Under the pieces are notes generated by a model. The model did no database searches. It saw nothing but the letters and a program-made list of their open reading frames with translations, and was not told the origin of the DNA. The translations under genes were made by a program, and so were the position numbers. From NCBI GenBank assembly GCA_007124395.1, contig SLFF01000499.1, positions 1 through 8,505 on the forward strand: DNA of 8,505 nucleotides, read 5' to 3'. This DNA comes from Thermomicrobiaceae bacterium. GTDB lineage: Bacteria; Chloroflexota; Chloroflexia; Thermomicrobiales; Thermomicrobiaceae. Position 1 is the first letter of the stretch, and each line of letters starts with the position of its first letter. Positions 1 through 6,896 of this stretch are shown here, piece by piece.

Positions 1-1
1 C

Positions 2-1759
2 GCGCTGGCGATGTGGTCACTGGATCGTAATCACCAGTATTTGACCTGCGCGGCCTCAGTTGGACTCACACCCGGGTACATCGAGGCCGCGGAGCAAAGG
101 AGCCCGCAAATCCTCGGCATCTACGAGGAGATCCCCAAGGAATTGACCACTCACTGGTTGACCGGTGATGAACGAAGTGACAGGTTCCGGATCGTTGCAG
201 CGGATGCGGCGCAGGAACTGGGAATCAAGCGTATCGCCTGGTTGCCGGTGCGTGACTCTCAGCGGCTCTATGGGCATCTGAGTTTCTATTTCATGAGTGA
301 AACGACGTTCGAAAGCTATGATCTGGTGCTGGCGGATGCCTTTGCCTCGATTGTCGCCGCAGCGTTGGGAACATTCTGGCTGCAGGCGGAGATCCGGCGT
401 ACCAACCGGCTTTACCGCGAGCACGTCGAATCGTCTCCCGACGGGGTGGTTGTCTGCCATACCGATGGCACCGTAGAGCGGACCAACCCCGCAGTGGAAA
501 CGATCACCGGTCGGGATCAGTACGAGTTGATCGGGCAGTCGTTGTTCGACTGGTTTCCGAATAATGGCGAACTTCCATGGGATTCGTGGGTGTCAAACGT
601 CACGGATGAGCCACCGGAGCCGGTGGAATTGTGGCTGAACCGCAAGAACGGTGAGCGACGCCGTATCTCTTGCTACGCCAGGCCAGTCTCGTTTCCTGAC
701 CTCCGGCGATTGAACGAAACAGAGCACCGGGTGCAGGTGGTGATGCATGACATCACCACCTCGGCACGACGCTTGATCGAACTTGAACTGTTTCACGATC
801 TCACCCGCCTCATCTCAGACCGTGGATCATTAGAAGAGGCCTATCAGCTGGTCGTTTCTCGCCTGCACGACTATCTGAACTACCGGGTGGTTTCCATCTG
901 CGAGGTTGCGGACGGTGGACGTCTCCGGATCCAGGCGTACCGGACGAATTTGCAGTCGGTGATGGTGCCGCCATTGCTCGATTTGACGATGGGCCTGTGC
1001 GGTCAAGCCGTGAGAGAGAACCGATCGGTGCTGTTTCGGGATGTCAACGACAGCCCCCACTATTTTCCGATCGACGATGATGTTTCGTCGGAGTTGGTCG
1101 CCATTATCCGGGCCGCTGGAGAGCCAATTGGCTTGATCGACATACAGTCAGATGCATCGCAGCCACTCGACGAGGATGATCTTCAGCTGGCCGACAGCAT
1201 TGCGGCGCATCTCGGGCTACTGATCGAGCAGGTAACGATTCAGGAGCGACTGGAGCGCCAGGCACTTACTGATCCGCTGACCGGCATGGCCAATCGACGC
1301 GCATTCATGCGGCACCTTCAGATGCTGGTTTCCGATACCGGCGGATCGTCCGCTGCACTGCTCCTCGTCGAACTCGATCGCTTCAAGAGCGTGAATGACC
1401 AGTACGGTCACCTCTTTGGCGATGAGATGCTGAAACAGTTGGCCGGTCGCCTTCGAACAGTGCTACGAGACCGCGACGTGCTAGCCCGTTATGGTGGAGA
1501 CGAGATTGCAATGATTTTTCACGACGTCAATACCTACCAGGCGGTCGAGATTGCTGAACGTCTCCGCTGCAGCGTCGCAGATGATGAGTTTGAGTGTGAT
1601 GGTCAGATCGCGAGCCTGACGGTTTCGATCGGAGTCGCGTTGTTCCCGTACCACGGCGCAACCCCCGACGAGCTCATCGCCGAAGCTGATCGTGCCATGT
1701 ACGCCGCGAAGCTGAACGGGCGAAACAGCGTCAATTGGGACATGCCACTGTCTGATTAG
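2..1759 (+). CDS. GAF-PAS-GAF-GGDEF diguanylate cyclase, 5'-truncated by window edge
   Basis: Probable sensor enzyme that makes cyclic di-GMP from two GTP in the cytoplasm. The frame is open to the window edge (Ala-Leu-Ala precede the ATG at 11), and residue 1 falls inside a GAF domain when aligned with the downstream paralogue, so the true start lies outside the window. Numbering from the ATG at 11: partial GAF 1-118, PAS/PAC about 136-250, second GAF about 255-408, GGDEF 411-577. The GGDEF domain has the DPLTGMANRR entry motif, ELDRFK (454-459), VND and GD (D471, the guanine-type specificity position) and the signature as GGDEI (495-499). The inhibitory I-site RxxD is intact as RDRD (486-489), five residues before the signature. 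Oddities are Glu454 where the first metal-binding Asp is usual (D327 in PleD) and Ile for Phe in the signature. Both changes are conservative, so I expect activity. The PAS keeps its usual Asn (RTNPAV). No transmembrane segment is seen in the visible part. The gene is followed after 61 bases by a paralogue, probably in one transcript. Confidence 0.93.
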   Translation, partial: ALAMWSLDRNHQYLTCAASVGLTPGYIEAAEQRSPQILGIYEEIPKELTTHWLTGDERSDRFRIVAADAAQELGIKRIAWLPVRDSQRLYGHLSFYFMSETTFESYDLVLADAFASIVAAALGTFWLQAEIRRTNRLYREHVESSPDGVVVCHTDGTVERTNPAVETITGRDQYELIGQSLFDWFPNNGELPWDSWVSNVTDEPPEPVELWLNRKNGERRRISCYARPVSFPDLRRLNETEHRVQVVMHDITTSARRLIELELFHDLTRLISDRGSLEEAYQLVVSRLHDYLNYRVVSICEVADGGRLRIQAYRTNLQSVMVPPLLDLTMGLCGQAVRENRSVLFRDVNDSPHYFPIDDDVSSELVAIIRAAGEPIGLIDIQSDASQPLDEDDLQLADSIAAHLGLLIEQVTIQERLERQALTDPLTGMANRRAFMRHLQMLVSDTGGSSAALLLVELDRFKSVNDQYGHLFGDEMLKQLAGRLRTVLRDRDVLARYGGDEIAMIFHDVNTYQAVEIAERLRCSVADDEFECDGQIASLTVSIGVALFPYHGATPDELIAEADRAMYAAKLNGRNSVNWDMPLSD

Positions 1760-1820
1760 TCAAGAAGGAAGAGGCCGTTGTCCGGATCTTCACGTTGTTC
1801 CATCTGATGCTATCTAGATC

Positions 1821-4043
1821 ATGACTGAGATTTCTGCATATTATCGGCCGATCCTGATAGTTTGCTGCGAGGCCGAGTCCCGGGATCTGGCCACTCTTTT
1901 TCGGGCGGAGGGTCAGCACGTGATGTTGTCCATTCCGGACGAGGTTGAGCATTCTCTGCCCACGTTGAAACCGGGAATCGTACTGGTCGTTGGAAATCCC
2001 GAGCAGAGGTCCGGGTTGCGACCTTTCTCGATTCGGTCGCTGCTTGAATCGGACACCTTGCTCGTTGGCGTGAATGGCCTGGATGGCGACACAACATACC
2101 TGGCGAGTGACCTCACAATCGACGCACCAGTCACCCAACTCGATGTTCGGAGAATCCTTGCTATCGCCCAGACGATTCAGGATGAATCCCGGGCTCGATC
2201 GCACCAGACGCGCCGCCGGATGACAGCCCTTCACGCGCTGGCGCTTCGAGCGGGGAACCCGGCTGAGGGTCCTGAACGGATCGAGGCGCTCTTGGCTGAC
2301 GGGTGCGCGGTCTTCAATGCATCAGCCGCGGGGCTCTGGCTCGTCGATTCTGCCCGCTCCACGCTTAAGTACGCGACGTCCTGGGGATTGATCGATCAGC
2401 CACGATCTCCTGAATCACTCTCGCCGGAACAAATCATTGACGAAACGGTGCGACGTGACCTCCATGCGGTTGAGCTCTGCATCGTTGGCCCTGATTCCGG
2501 CATCCGAAACGGTCTGGAGAGTGCGACGTGGCGCTGGGTGCCGATTGTCGGCGAAGATCTGCTCATCGGCTATATCAGCCTCGCATTCCGGAGTCCGGAA
2601 GTTGCTGATGTCGATCCGCTTTCCCTTGATGCATTCGCTTCGGTTATTGATATCGCGGTCGAGTCCAGTCTGGTGCGCTCGCTGGCCAGAGAGTCTGAGC
2701 TGCTGTTCCGCAAACTGGTTGACTCTTCCCCGAAGGCACTGCTCCTGGTAGATCAAGATGGTGTGATCGCGCAAGCCAGTCGCGCTGCCACCGTAATCTC
2801 CGGGCGTGCCCCGACGGAACTCTCCAGGGGGACGGTGTCTGACCTGCTGGTCGACCCCGAGGCGATTCCATGGTCGGAATGGCGCAGCCTGGCACCAGGA
2901 GAGACGTTACCGGCTGAATATGTCTGGCTCGTCCGGCCCGACGGTTCTCGCCGTCTGGTGCAGCTGTCGGTACGGGGAGTCGAACGCGTCATTCCGGAGT
3001 CACCAACTGGTTCGATGCAAGCAGCACTTCACCTGGCTATGGAGGACATCACCGATTCATCGCGTCGGATTCTCGAACTTGAACTGATGCATGACCTCAC
3101 CAGAATGGTCAGTGAGCGCCACCCGCTGGAAGACGTCTATGAGCTCGTCTCCTCACGCCTGTATGAGTTTCACAATTACCGGCTCGTGACAATTGGTGCC
3201 CTTAATCACGAGCTAACGGAGATCCATGCCTATCGAAACTACCTGACCGAGCGAACGATTCCGCTGGCGTTCGACGTTCGGGTCGGTCTGTGCGGGCAGG
3301 CGATCAGAGAAGATCGCTCGATTCTTGCAGAGAATGTCTCGGATTGGGACGCCTACATGGAGATCGATAGCGATGTGCGATCGGAGGCGATCGCCTTGAT
3401 CCGAAGAAATGGGAGGCCGGTTGGGTTGATCGATATTCAGTCGGACTCCACTCAACAGCTTGGCCCGCAGGATCTGAAGCTCATTGAAAGCATCGCGACA
3501 CATATCGGCTTCCTCATGGAACGGCTGAATGTCAGCGATCGGCTGGCGCATCTGGCACGAACTGATGGACTCACCGGAGTCGGCAACCGGCGGGCGTTGC
3601 TGAAGAAACTGGAATCGATGATTGAGGCCGGACGTGAGCACGAGTTCGCGATTCTGTTCATCGAGCTCGATCGATTCAAGGGAGTGAACGATCGGTTGGG
3701 GCATCTCTTTGGGGACGAGGTGCTGAAACAGGTATCCGGCCGGATCAAGAATGCCTTGCGACAGGATGCACTGATTGCCCGGTATGGTGGAGACGAGATC
3801 GCTGCCGTGATTCCGGGGCTGAATCGCGCTGAAGCCTTGTTAGTCGCCGAGCGAATCCGGAGTGCGATTACCGGACGCTCGTTCAACTATCAGGATCAGT
3901 CTGCAACCCTGACTGTTTCAATCGGCGTAGCCATGTACCCAGATCATGGCCGCACCACAGATGACATCCTGGGTGCGGCCGATAGGGCGATGTACGCCGC
4001 CAAGCACATGGGGCGAAATACGGTATACATCGCCCATATCTGA
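1821..4043 (+). CDS. Pseudo-receiver-GAF-PAS-GAF-GGDEF diguanylate cyclase
   Basis: Second member of a tandem pair of probable cyclic di-GMP synthases, 740 residues, cytoplasmic, no transmembrane helix. Domains: receiver-like 9-120, GAF 135-285, PAS 290-412, GAF 415-568, GGDEF 570-738. The N-terminus reads ILIVCCEAESR, aligning with the ILVVDDExxxR start of response-regulator receivers but with Cys15-Cys16 for the acidic pair. The third strand (PGIVLVVGN) lacks the phospho-accepting Asp, and the KP near the last strand is AP. Phosphorylation is therefore not expected. In the GGDEF domain DGLTGVGNRR, ELDRFK (E615 at the first metal position), D632 and GGDEI (656-660) are seen. The I-site position reads RQDA (647-650), so the RxxD aspartate is missing and product feedback may be weak. 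The PAS lacks the usual Asn. A stop codon lies just upstream in frame (1815-1817), so the ATG at 1821 is the first possible ATG. No Shine-Dalgarno sequence is visible. The gene converges on the peptidase gene with an 11-base gap. Confidence 0.94.
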   Translation: MTEISAYYRPILIVCCEAESRDLATLFRAEGQHVMLSIPDEVEHSLPTLKPGIVLVVGNPEQRSGLRPFSIRSLLESDTLLVGVNGLDGDTTYLASDLTIDAPVTQLDVRRILAIAQTIQDESRARSHQTRRRMTALHALALRAGNPAEGPERIEALLADGCAVFNASAAGLWLVDSARSTLKYATSWGLIDQPRSPESLSPEQIIDETVRRDLHAVELCIVGPDSGIRNGLESATWRWVPIVGEDLLIGYISLAFRSPEVADVDPLSLDAFASVIDIAVESSLVRSLARESELLFRKLVDSSPKALLLVDQDGVIAQASRAATVISGRAPTELSRGTVSDLLVDPEAIPWSEWRSLAPGETLPAEYVWLVRPDGSRRLVQLSVRGVERVIPESPTGSMQAALHLAMEDITDSSRRILELELMHDLTRMVSERHPLEDVYELVSSRLYEFHNYRLVTIGALNHELTEIHAYRNYLTERTIPLAFDVRVGLCGQAIREDRSILAENVSDWDAYMEIDSDVRSEAIALIRRNGRPVGLIDIQSDSTQQLGPQDLKLIESIATHIGFLMERLNVSDRLAHLARTDGLTGVGNRRALLKKLESMIEAGREHEFAILFIELDRFKGVNDRLGHLFGDEVLKQVSGRIKNALRQDALIARYGGDEIAAVIPGLNRAEALLVAERIRSAITGRSFNYQDQSATLTVSIGVAMYPDHGRTTDDILGAADRAMYAAKHMGRNTVYIAHI

Positions 4044-4054
4044 ACTCGGTGAGA

Positions 4055-5167
4055 TTATCCGAGGATGGTTATATCCCGGGACACATGATTGAAGCGTTCA
4101 CCTCCCGTTTCGGTGACGCCTACCGAGTCCTCGATGCGGATACCCCACTTGCCTGGAATGTAAATCCCGGGCTCATCGGAGACGACCATTCCCGCCTGAA
4201 GTGGCTCGGTGTTACCTTCCACCAGATATGGATCCTCATGGCCAGTCATACCGATACCGTGACCAACCCGGTGGATGAAGTAGTCGCCGTAGCCACGGTC
4301 GGTGATGACCTTGCGGGCTGCGCGATCGACGTCCTGACAGGCGACACCCGGGGCGATCGCTTCGAACGCCGCCTGCTGCGCCTCCAGAACGATCTCGTAA
4401 GCGGTCGTGAAGTCATCGTCCGGCACGTGGCCAGCCACTGGAGTGCGGGTGACATCGGAAAAGTAGCCCTCGTGGATACCGCCGAAGTCCATCACGATCG
4501 GGTCGCCAGCTTCAATGCGGCGTTCCGCAGTGTGATGATGTGGCGATGACCCGTTCGGCCCACTGGCGACGATACAGAACGCAACGTCAGGCATCCCGTG
4601 GTCTGCCAGCGCGCCTTTGAGGTCTTCGGCAACTTCGGCTTCTGTGCGTCCGATCACTTTCACCCGATTGCTGAAATCGGCCCAGGCATCATCAGTTCTC
4701 CGGGATGCTTCTTTCAGCAGGTCGAGTTCGAAGGGATCTTTGACTGAACGTAGCTGCTTTAGCACGCTTACCCCACGATGGTACGAGCGATTCGGCAACT
4801 TGTGCTGCAACTGGACCAGGAATCCACCCCAGATCTGATCGTTGATTGCGATTGCCTCACCGCCGGTTACCCGGATGCGCTCGGCAACACGGTCGATCGG
4901 ATTCTCGGTTTCTTCCCAGACTTCGAAGGCGAAATCGTTCTCCAGTTCGGCGACCAGTGGGGCCTCGAGACGAGGAACGACGACGGTCGGTTCACCTTCA
5001 TGCGGAATCAGCAGTGCTGTGAGCCGCTCACTGGTTCGCGTTGGGTGACCGGTGAAGTAGGTAAAGTCAGACGATGGTCCGATGAAGAGCATATCCAGCC
5101 CTTCGTCACGCATCAACTCTCTGGCACGGGCGATTCTCTTCTGGAACACGTCTTTCGAAATGGCCAT
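4055..5167 (-). CDS. M24-family Xaa-Pro peptidase (aminopeptidase P/prolidase type)
   Basis: Dinuclear-metal peptidase cleaving next to proline, probably cytoplasmic (no signal peptide) and used in peptide turnover. At 370 residues it has the usual length of the short bacterial Xaa-Pro peptidases. The N-terminal creatinase/prolidase-type domain spans about 1-135, ending at the usual LKQLRSVKDPFEL linker, and the pita-bread catalytic domain spans about 145-365. All five metal ligands are visible: D227 (MDFGG), D238 (SDVTRT), H303 (HRVGHGIG), E332 (DEPGIY) and E346 (RIEDSV). The substrate-binding histidines in SPHHHT (210-212) and GHEDPY (H310) are also present. The start is supported by AAAGGGAA five bases upstream (5173-5180 on the complementary strand). 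The gene lies 55 bases downstream of a lipoprotein gene on the same strand and is likely co-transcribed with it. Which substrate class it prefers (dipeptide or longer) cannot be read from the sequence, so no gene symbol is given. Confidence 0.95.
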   Translation of the reverse strand: MAISKDVFQKRIARARELMRDEGLDMLFIGPSSDFTYFTGHPTRTSERLTALLIPHEGEPTVVVPRLEAPLVAELENDFAFEVWEETENPIDRVAERIRVTGGEAIAINDQIWGGFLVQLQHKLPNRSYHRGVSVLKQLRSVKDPFELDLLKEASRRTDDAWADFSNRVKVIGRTEAEVAEDLKGALADHGMPDVAFCIVASGPNGSSPHHHTAERRIEAGDPIVMDFGGIHEGYFSDVTRTPVAGHVPDDDFTTAYEIVLEAQQAAFEAIAPGVACQDVDRAARKVITDRGYGDYFIHRVGHGIGMTGHEDPYLVEGNTEPLQAGMVVSDEPGIYIPGKWGIRIEDSVGVTETGGERFNHVSRDITILG

Positions 5168-5222
5168 TCACGTTCCCTTTCTGCTCTGATGTGCGGAAAA
5201 TGCAGTCCATCTGTACACCCTA

Positions 5223-5726
5223 TCAATCGCAAACAAGTTGATCGACGTCAAGCCATGACGTCGGCTCATCATCCGGAATTCCAACCCTGATGGTGTGAAC
5301 AATGACTCCGAAATCACCGACCACCACGGCGAATCCGTAGGCACGAGGCTCGATATCCTCGTCGAGTGTGGCATCGATGACGGCCCGTCTGGACTGGTTA
5401 GGATCGATCTCGAGAAACACCTGATTGAACTCCTGTACCACGCTGTTTTCATCGATGAGCCTGGCGCAGACGTCCAGTTCGGTTCGCTCTTCTCTGCGAT
5501 TCTCGACGTCCACCACGAACTCGGCCGCTTTCCCGGCAATATGACCACGCTCGTACCCGCTTACCTCGACCCAGATGCGTCCGTCGCCAACGTCCCAGAC
5601 GGACTGATCATTGAACGGACTCCAGAGTTCTGCGGTGTCGTCATCGTTGCCGATCGAGCCACAGCCGGACAGGATGGTGGCGAGGATCAAGGTGATGGTT
5701 AGCCTTCGAACGGAAAGGAGATGCAT
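5223..5726 (-). CDS. Small secreted lipoprotein of unknown function
   Basis: A 167-residue protein read from the ATG at 5726, beginning MHLLSVRRLTITLILATILSGC: a basic n-region, a hydrophobic core and a lipobox (LSGC, Cys22), hence export and lipid anchoring. A longer in-frame start at 5765 would put 13 extra residues before the signal peptide, so I prefer 5726, although neither start has a clear Shine-Dalgarno. After an Asp-rich tether (NDDDTAE, 27-33) the mature part is polar and strand-rich, roughly 49-150, with alternating hydrophobics (VEVSGYERG, EFVVDVENR, GFAVVVGDFGVIVHTIRVG). This resembles the small immunoglobulin-like beta-sandwich domains of the FxLYD sort found in cell-surface lipoproteins. 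That is a resemblance, not an identification. Two further cysteines (Cys87, Cys166) could form a disulfide. The gene heads a probable two-gene unit with the Xaa-Pro peptidase. I do not recognise the family and assign no function. Confidence 0.82.
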   Translation of the reverse strand: MHLLSVRRLTITLILATILSGCGSIGNDDDTAELWSPFNDQSVWDVGDGRIWVEVSGYERGHIAGKAAEFVVDVENRREERTELDVCARLIDENSVVQEFNQVFLEIDPNQSRRAVIDATLDEDIEPRAYGFAVVVGDFGVIVHTIRVGIPDDEPTSWLDVDQLVCD

Positions 5727-5822
5727 GCGGGTAAAGACTTTCGAATTGCAACAGAGATTGAACATCCACCGATGCGAAGTATGACACGCTCAACGCAAAT
5801 GTCGTTCAATTGGTTCCCCTTG

Positions 5823-5844
5823 CCTGGGCTAATTGTTGCCCAGG
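5823..5844. promoter_or_regulatory. GC-rich inverted repeat in divergent intergenic region
   Basis: Perfect 7-base arms CCTGGGC (5823-5829) and GCCCAGG (5838-5844) flank an 8-base AT-rich centre. The repeat sits between the lipoprotein gene (- strand) and the cyclase-family gene (+ strand), about 100 bases from each start. There is no T-run on either strand, so it is not an intrinsic terminator. It may be an operator for the divergent pair, or a hairpin if transcribed. The rest of 5727-5946 shows no convincing promoter. TATATC at 5861-5866 with TTGCCC 19 bases upstream is possible but weak. Confidence 0.4.
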
Positions 5845-5946
5845 GTTGGTCGATTGGCGCTATATCGGTTAGGCTGGAGTGTTGGGAACTGCTGAAGAGC
5901 AGGGCAGGATGAACGAGAGACCTGGATTTGTGGAAGGGGTCGCACA

Positions 5947-6624
5947 ATGACCACTGCGCATGTGGTGGACTTGACGCAGCCAATGGATGGAGCGATCCCG
6001 ATGTGTTCCGGGTTGCCCGGGATGGAGCTTTCGACCGTCATCGACCGCAAGCAATCCCGAGAGCTCTACTCCGGAAACACCGAGTTCCTTATTCAGCGAT
6101 ACGCGATGACGGGGAACACTGGAACCTGTATCGACGCTCCGTACCTGCGTTATGCCGATGGCCGGGATCTCGCCCACGTTTCGCTCATGACAACGGTGGC
6201 TGTCCCGGCTGTGAGAATCGATGCGCGTGACGCGACGACGAGCGGGCGACGAACGATCGACGAGTCGTACTTGAGTGGAACCGATATTCGTGGCCGAGCG
6301 GTGCTCTTCTGGACTGGATGGGACGAATACTGGAGCCAGCCCGATCGCTATCTTGAACCGGCACCATTCATCTGCGGCGACCTGGCGGCACGCCTGGTGG
6401 AAGAAGGTGCGTCGCTGGTTGGCATCGATACCAGCAATGTTGACGATATCGAGGATGCCGCGAGACCCGCACACTCGATTCTGCTCCGGAGTGGTATCCC
6501 GATTGTCGAGAACCTCCGTGGACTTTCCCAGCTGGATACGGATGAATATCTGTTCCACGCTGCGCCGCTACCGATTCGACGGGGAACAGCGGTTCCAGTT
6601 CGGGCGTATGCGGTGATCGCTTAG
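5947..6624 (+). CDS. Cyclase family protein (kynurenine formamidase-like fold) with altered metal motif
   Basis: A 225-residue member, by overall pattern, of the cyclase/kynurenine formamidase family. Known members are metal-dependent hydrolases acting on amides or cyclic amides (KynB, isatin hydrolase). Family landmarks are the start VVDLTQPMDGAIPM (6-19), the IDAP block with RYADGRDL after it (62-75), VLFWTGWDEYW (119-129), LVGIDTSNVDD (157-167), and the late His176 and Glu188 (HSILL, IVENLRGL) that correspond to conserved active-site positions. The diagnostic HxGTHxDxPxH motif reads NTGTCIDAPYL (57-67): Asn57, Cys61 and Leu67 replace all three histidines and only Asp63 remains. It may bind metal differently, have another activity, or be inactive. 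I recall a subgroup with NTGT in this place but cannot verify it. The start is fixed by GGAAGGGG (5932-5939), seven bases before the ATG. No signal peptide is present. It appears to be a single-gene unit ending at a strong terminator. The substrate is not predictable. Confidence 0.9.
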   Translation: MTTAHVVDLTQPMDGAIPMCSGLPGMELSTVIDRKQSRELYSGNTEFLIQRYAMTGNTGTCIDAPYLRYADGRDLAHVSLMTTVAVPAVRIDARDATTSGRRTIDESYLSGTDIRGRAVLFWTGWDEYWSQPDRYLEPAPFICGDLAARLVEEGASLVGIDTSNVDDIEDAARPAHSILLRSGIPIVENLRGLSQLDTDEYLFHAAPLPIRRGTAVPVRAYAVIA

Positions 6625-6652
6625 GCGAGTTCACGCAAAGAGCGTCTTCACT

Positions 6653-6687
6653 GCCCCGGTATGGTTCGATGCCTGCCGGGGCTTTTT
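6653..6687 (+). terminator. Intrinsic terminator of the cyclase-family gene
   Basis: Arms GCCCCGG (6653-6659) and CCGGGGC (6676-6682) pair perfectly, with two further pairs (T-G, A-T) extending the stem to 9 bp. TTTTT (6683-6687) follows directly. It lies 28 bases after the cyclase stop. On the opposite strand the hairpin lacks a following T-run, so it would act mainly on the + transcript. It also lies 13 bases beyond the end of the small - strand gene. Confidence 0.87.
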
Positions 6688-6700
6688 GATTTCACCTCAG

Positions 6701-6817
6701 CTAGACGAAGATACTGACGATCAGACCGATGATGAATGACAGTAGCCCGATCGCAAGCGGAATCCCCAGTACCAGCCCCATAATGATCCAGCCGAGTTTC
6801 TTGTCACGTTCGTGCAT
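6701..6817 (-). CDS. 38-residue single-span membrane peptide
   Basis: A short gene that length cut-offs would miss. It encodes a charged head MHERDKKLGW followed by about 28 almost wholly hydrophobic residues (IIMGLVLGIPLAIGL, then LSFIIGLIVSIFV) ending at a TAG stop. This is the profile of a single membrane-spanning peptide, with the basic head probably cytoplasmic. A Pro at residue 20 could kink the helix, and glycines are spaced along it (14, 18, 24, 31). Support for translation is strong for so short a frame: GGAG six bases before the ATG (complement of 6824-6827) and a second GGAGG just upstream (complement of 6831-6835), plus a plausible promoter. It is divergent from padR and could be under the same regulator. 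I do not recognise a family. It may be a small regulatory or stress-related membrane peptide, but that is a guess. Confidence 0.72.
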   Translation of the reverse strand: MHERDKKLGWIIMGLVLGIPLAIGLLSFIIGLIVSIFV

Positions 6818-6843
6818 GATCTGCTCCGTTCCTCCAGAAACAG

Positions 6844-6872
6844 ATTCTATACCGTAACTCCTGCCATGTACC
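6844..6872 (-). promoter_or_regulatory. Candidate promoter of the small membrane peptide
   Basis: On the complementary strand TAGAAT (6844-6849) matches five of six bases of the -10 consensus. A weak -35, GGTACA (6867-6872), lies 17 bases upstream of it. Transcription would begin near 6837, giving a leader of about 20 bases that just includes the double Shine-Dalgarno GGAGGAACGGAG. The -35 match is poor, so the promoter could need an activator or be weak. Confidence 0.4.
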
Positions 6873-6896
6873 TCCCAATCATGAACCTCTGTCTGC

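Noticed and set aside
11..13. ATG at 11 as the true start of the first cyclase
   Set aside because: The frame is open upstream to the window edge, and alignment with the paralogue shows that residue 1 lies inside a GAF domain, so the gene starts outside the window.
1778..1807. Nine-codon TTG-initiated frame after AGGAAGAGG between the two cyclases
   Set aside because: The purine-rich stretch is suggestive but the frame is tiny, starts with TTG and ends before the next gene. Nothing else supports it.
4045..4063. CTCGG/CCGAG inverted repeat between the convergent cyclase and peptidase genes as a bidirectional terminator
   Set aside because: Only five base pairs with a nine-base loop and no T-run on either strand.
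4049..5702. Long + strand open frames opposite the peptidase and lipoprotein genes (4049-4549, 4778-5290, 5295-5702)
   Set aside because: They lie antisense to genes with clear family motifs, resemble no known protein, and lack ribosome binding sites. They arise from the codon bias of the real genes.
6653..6687. Bidirectional use of the terminator for the small - strand gene
   Set aside because: On the - strand the hairpin is followed by a mixed sequence without a T-run, so intrinsic termination is not supported in that direction.
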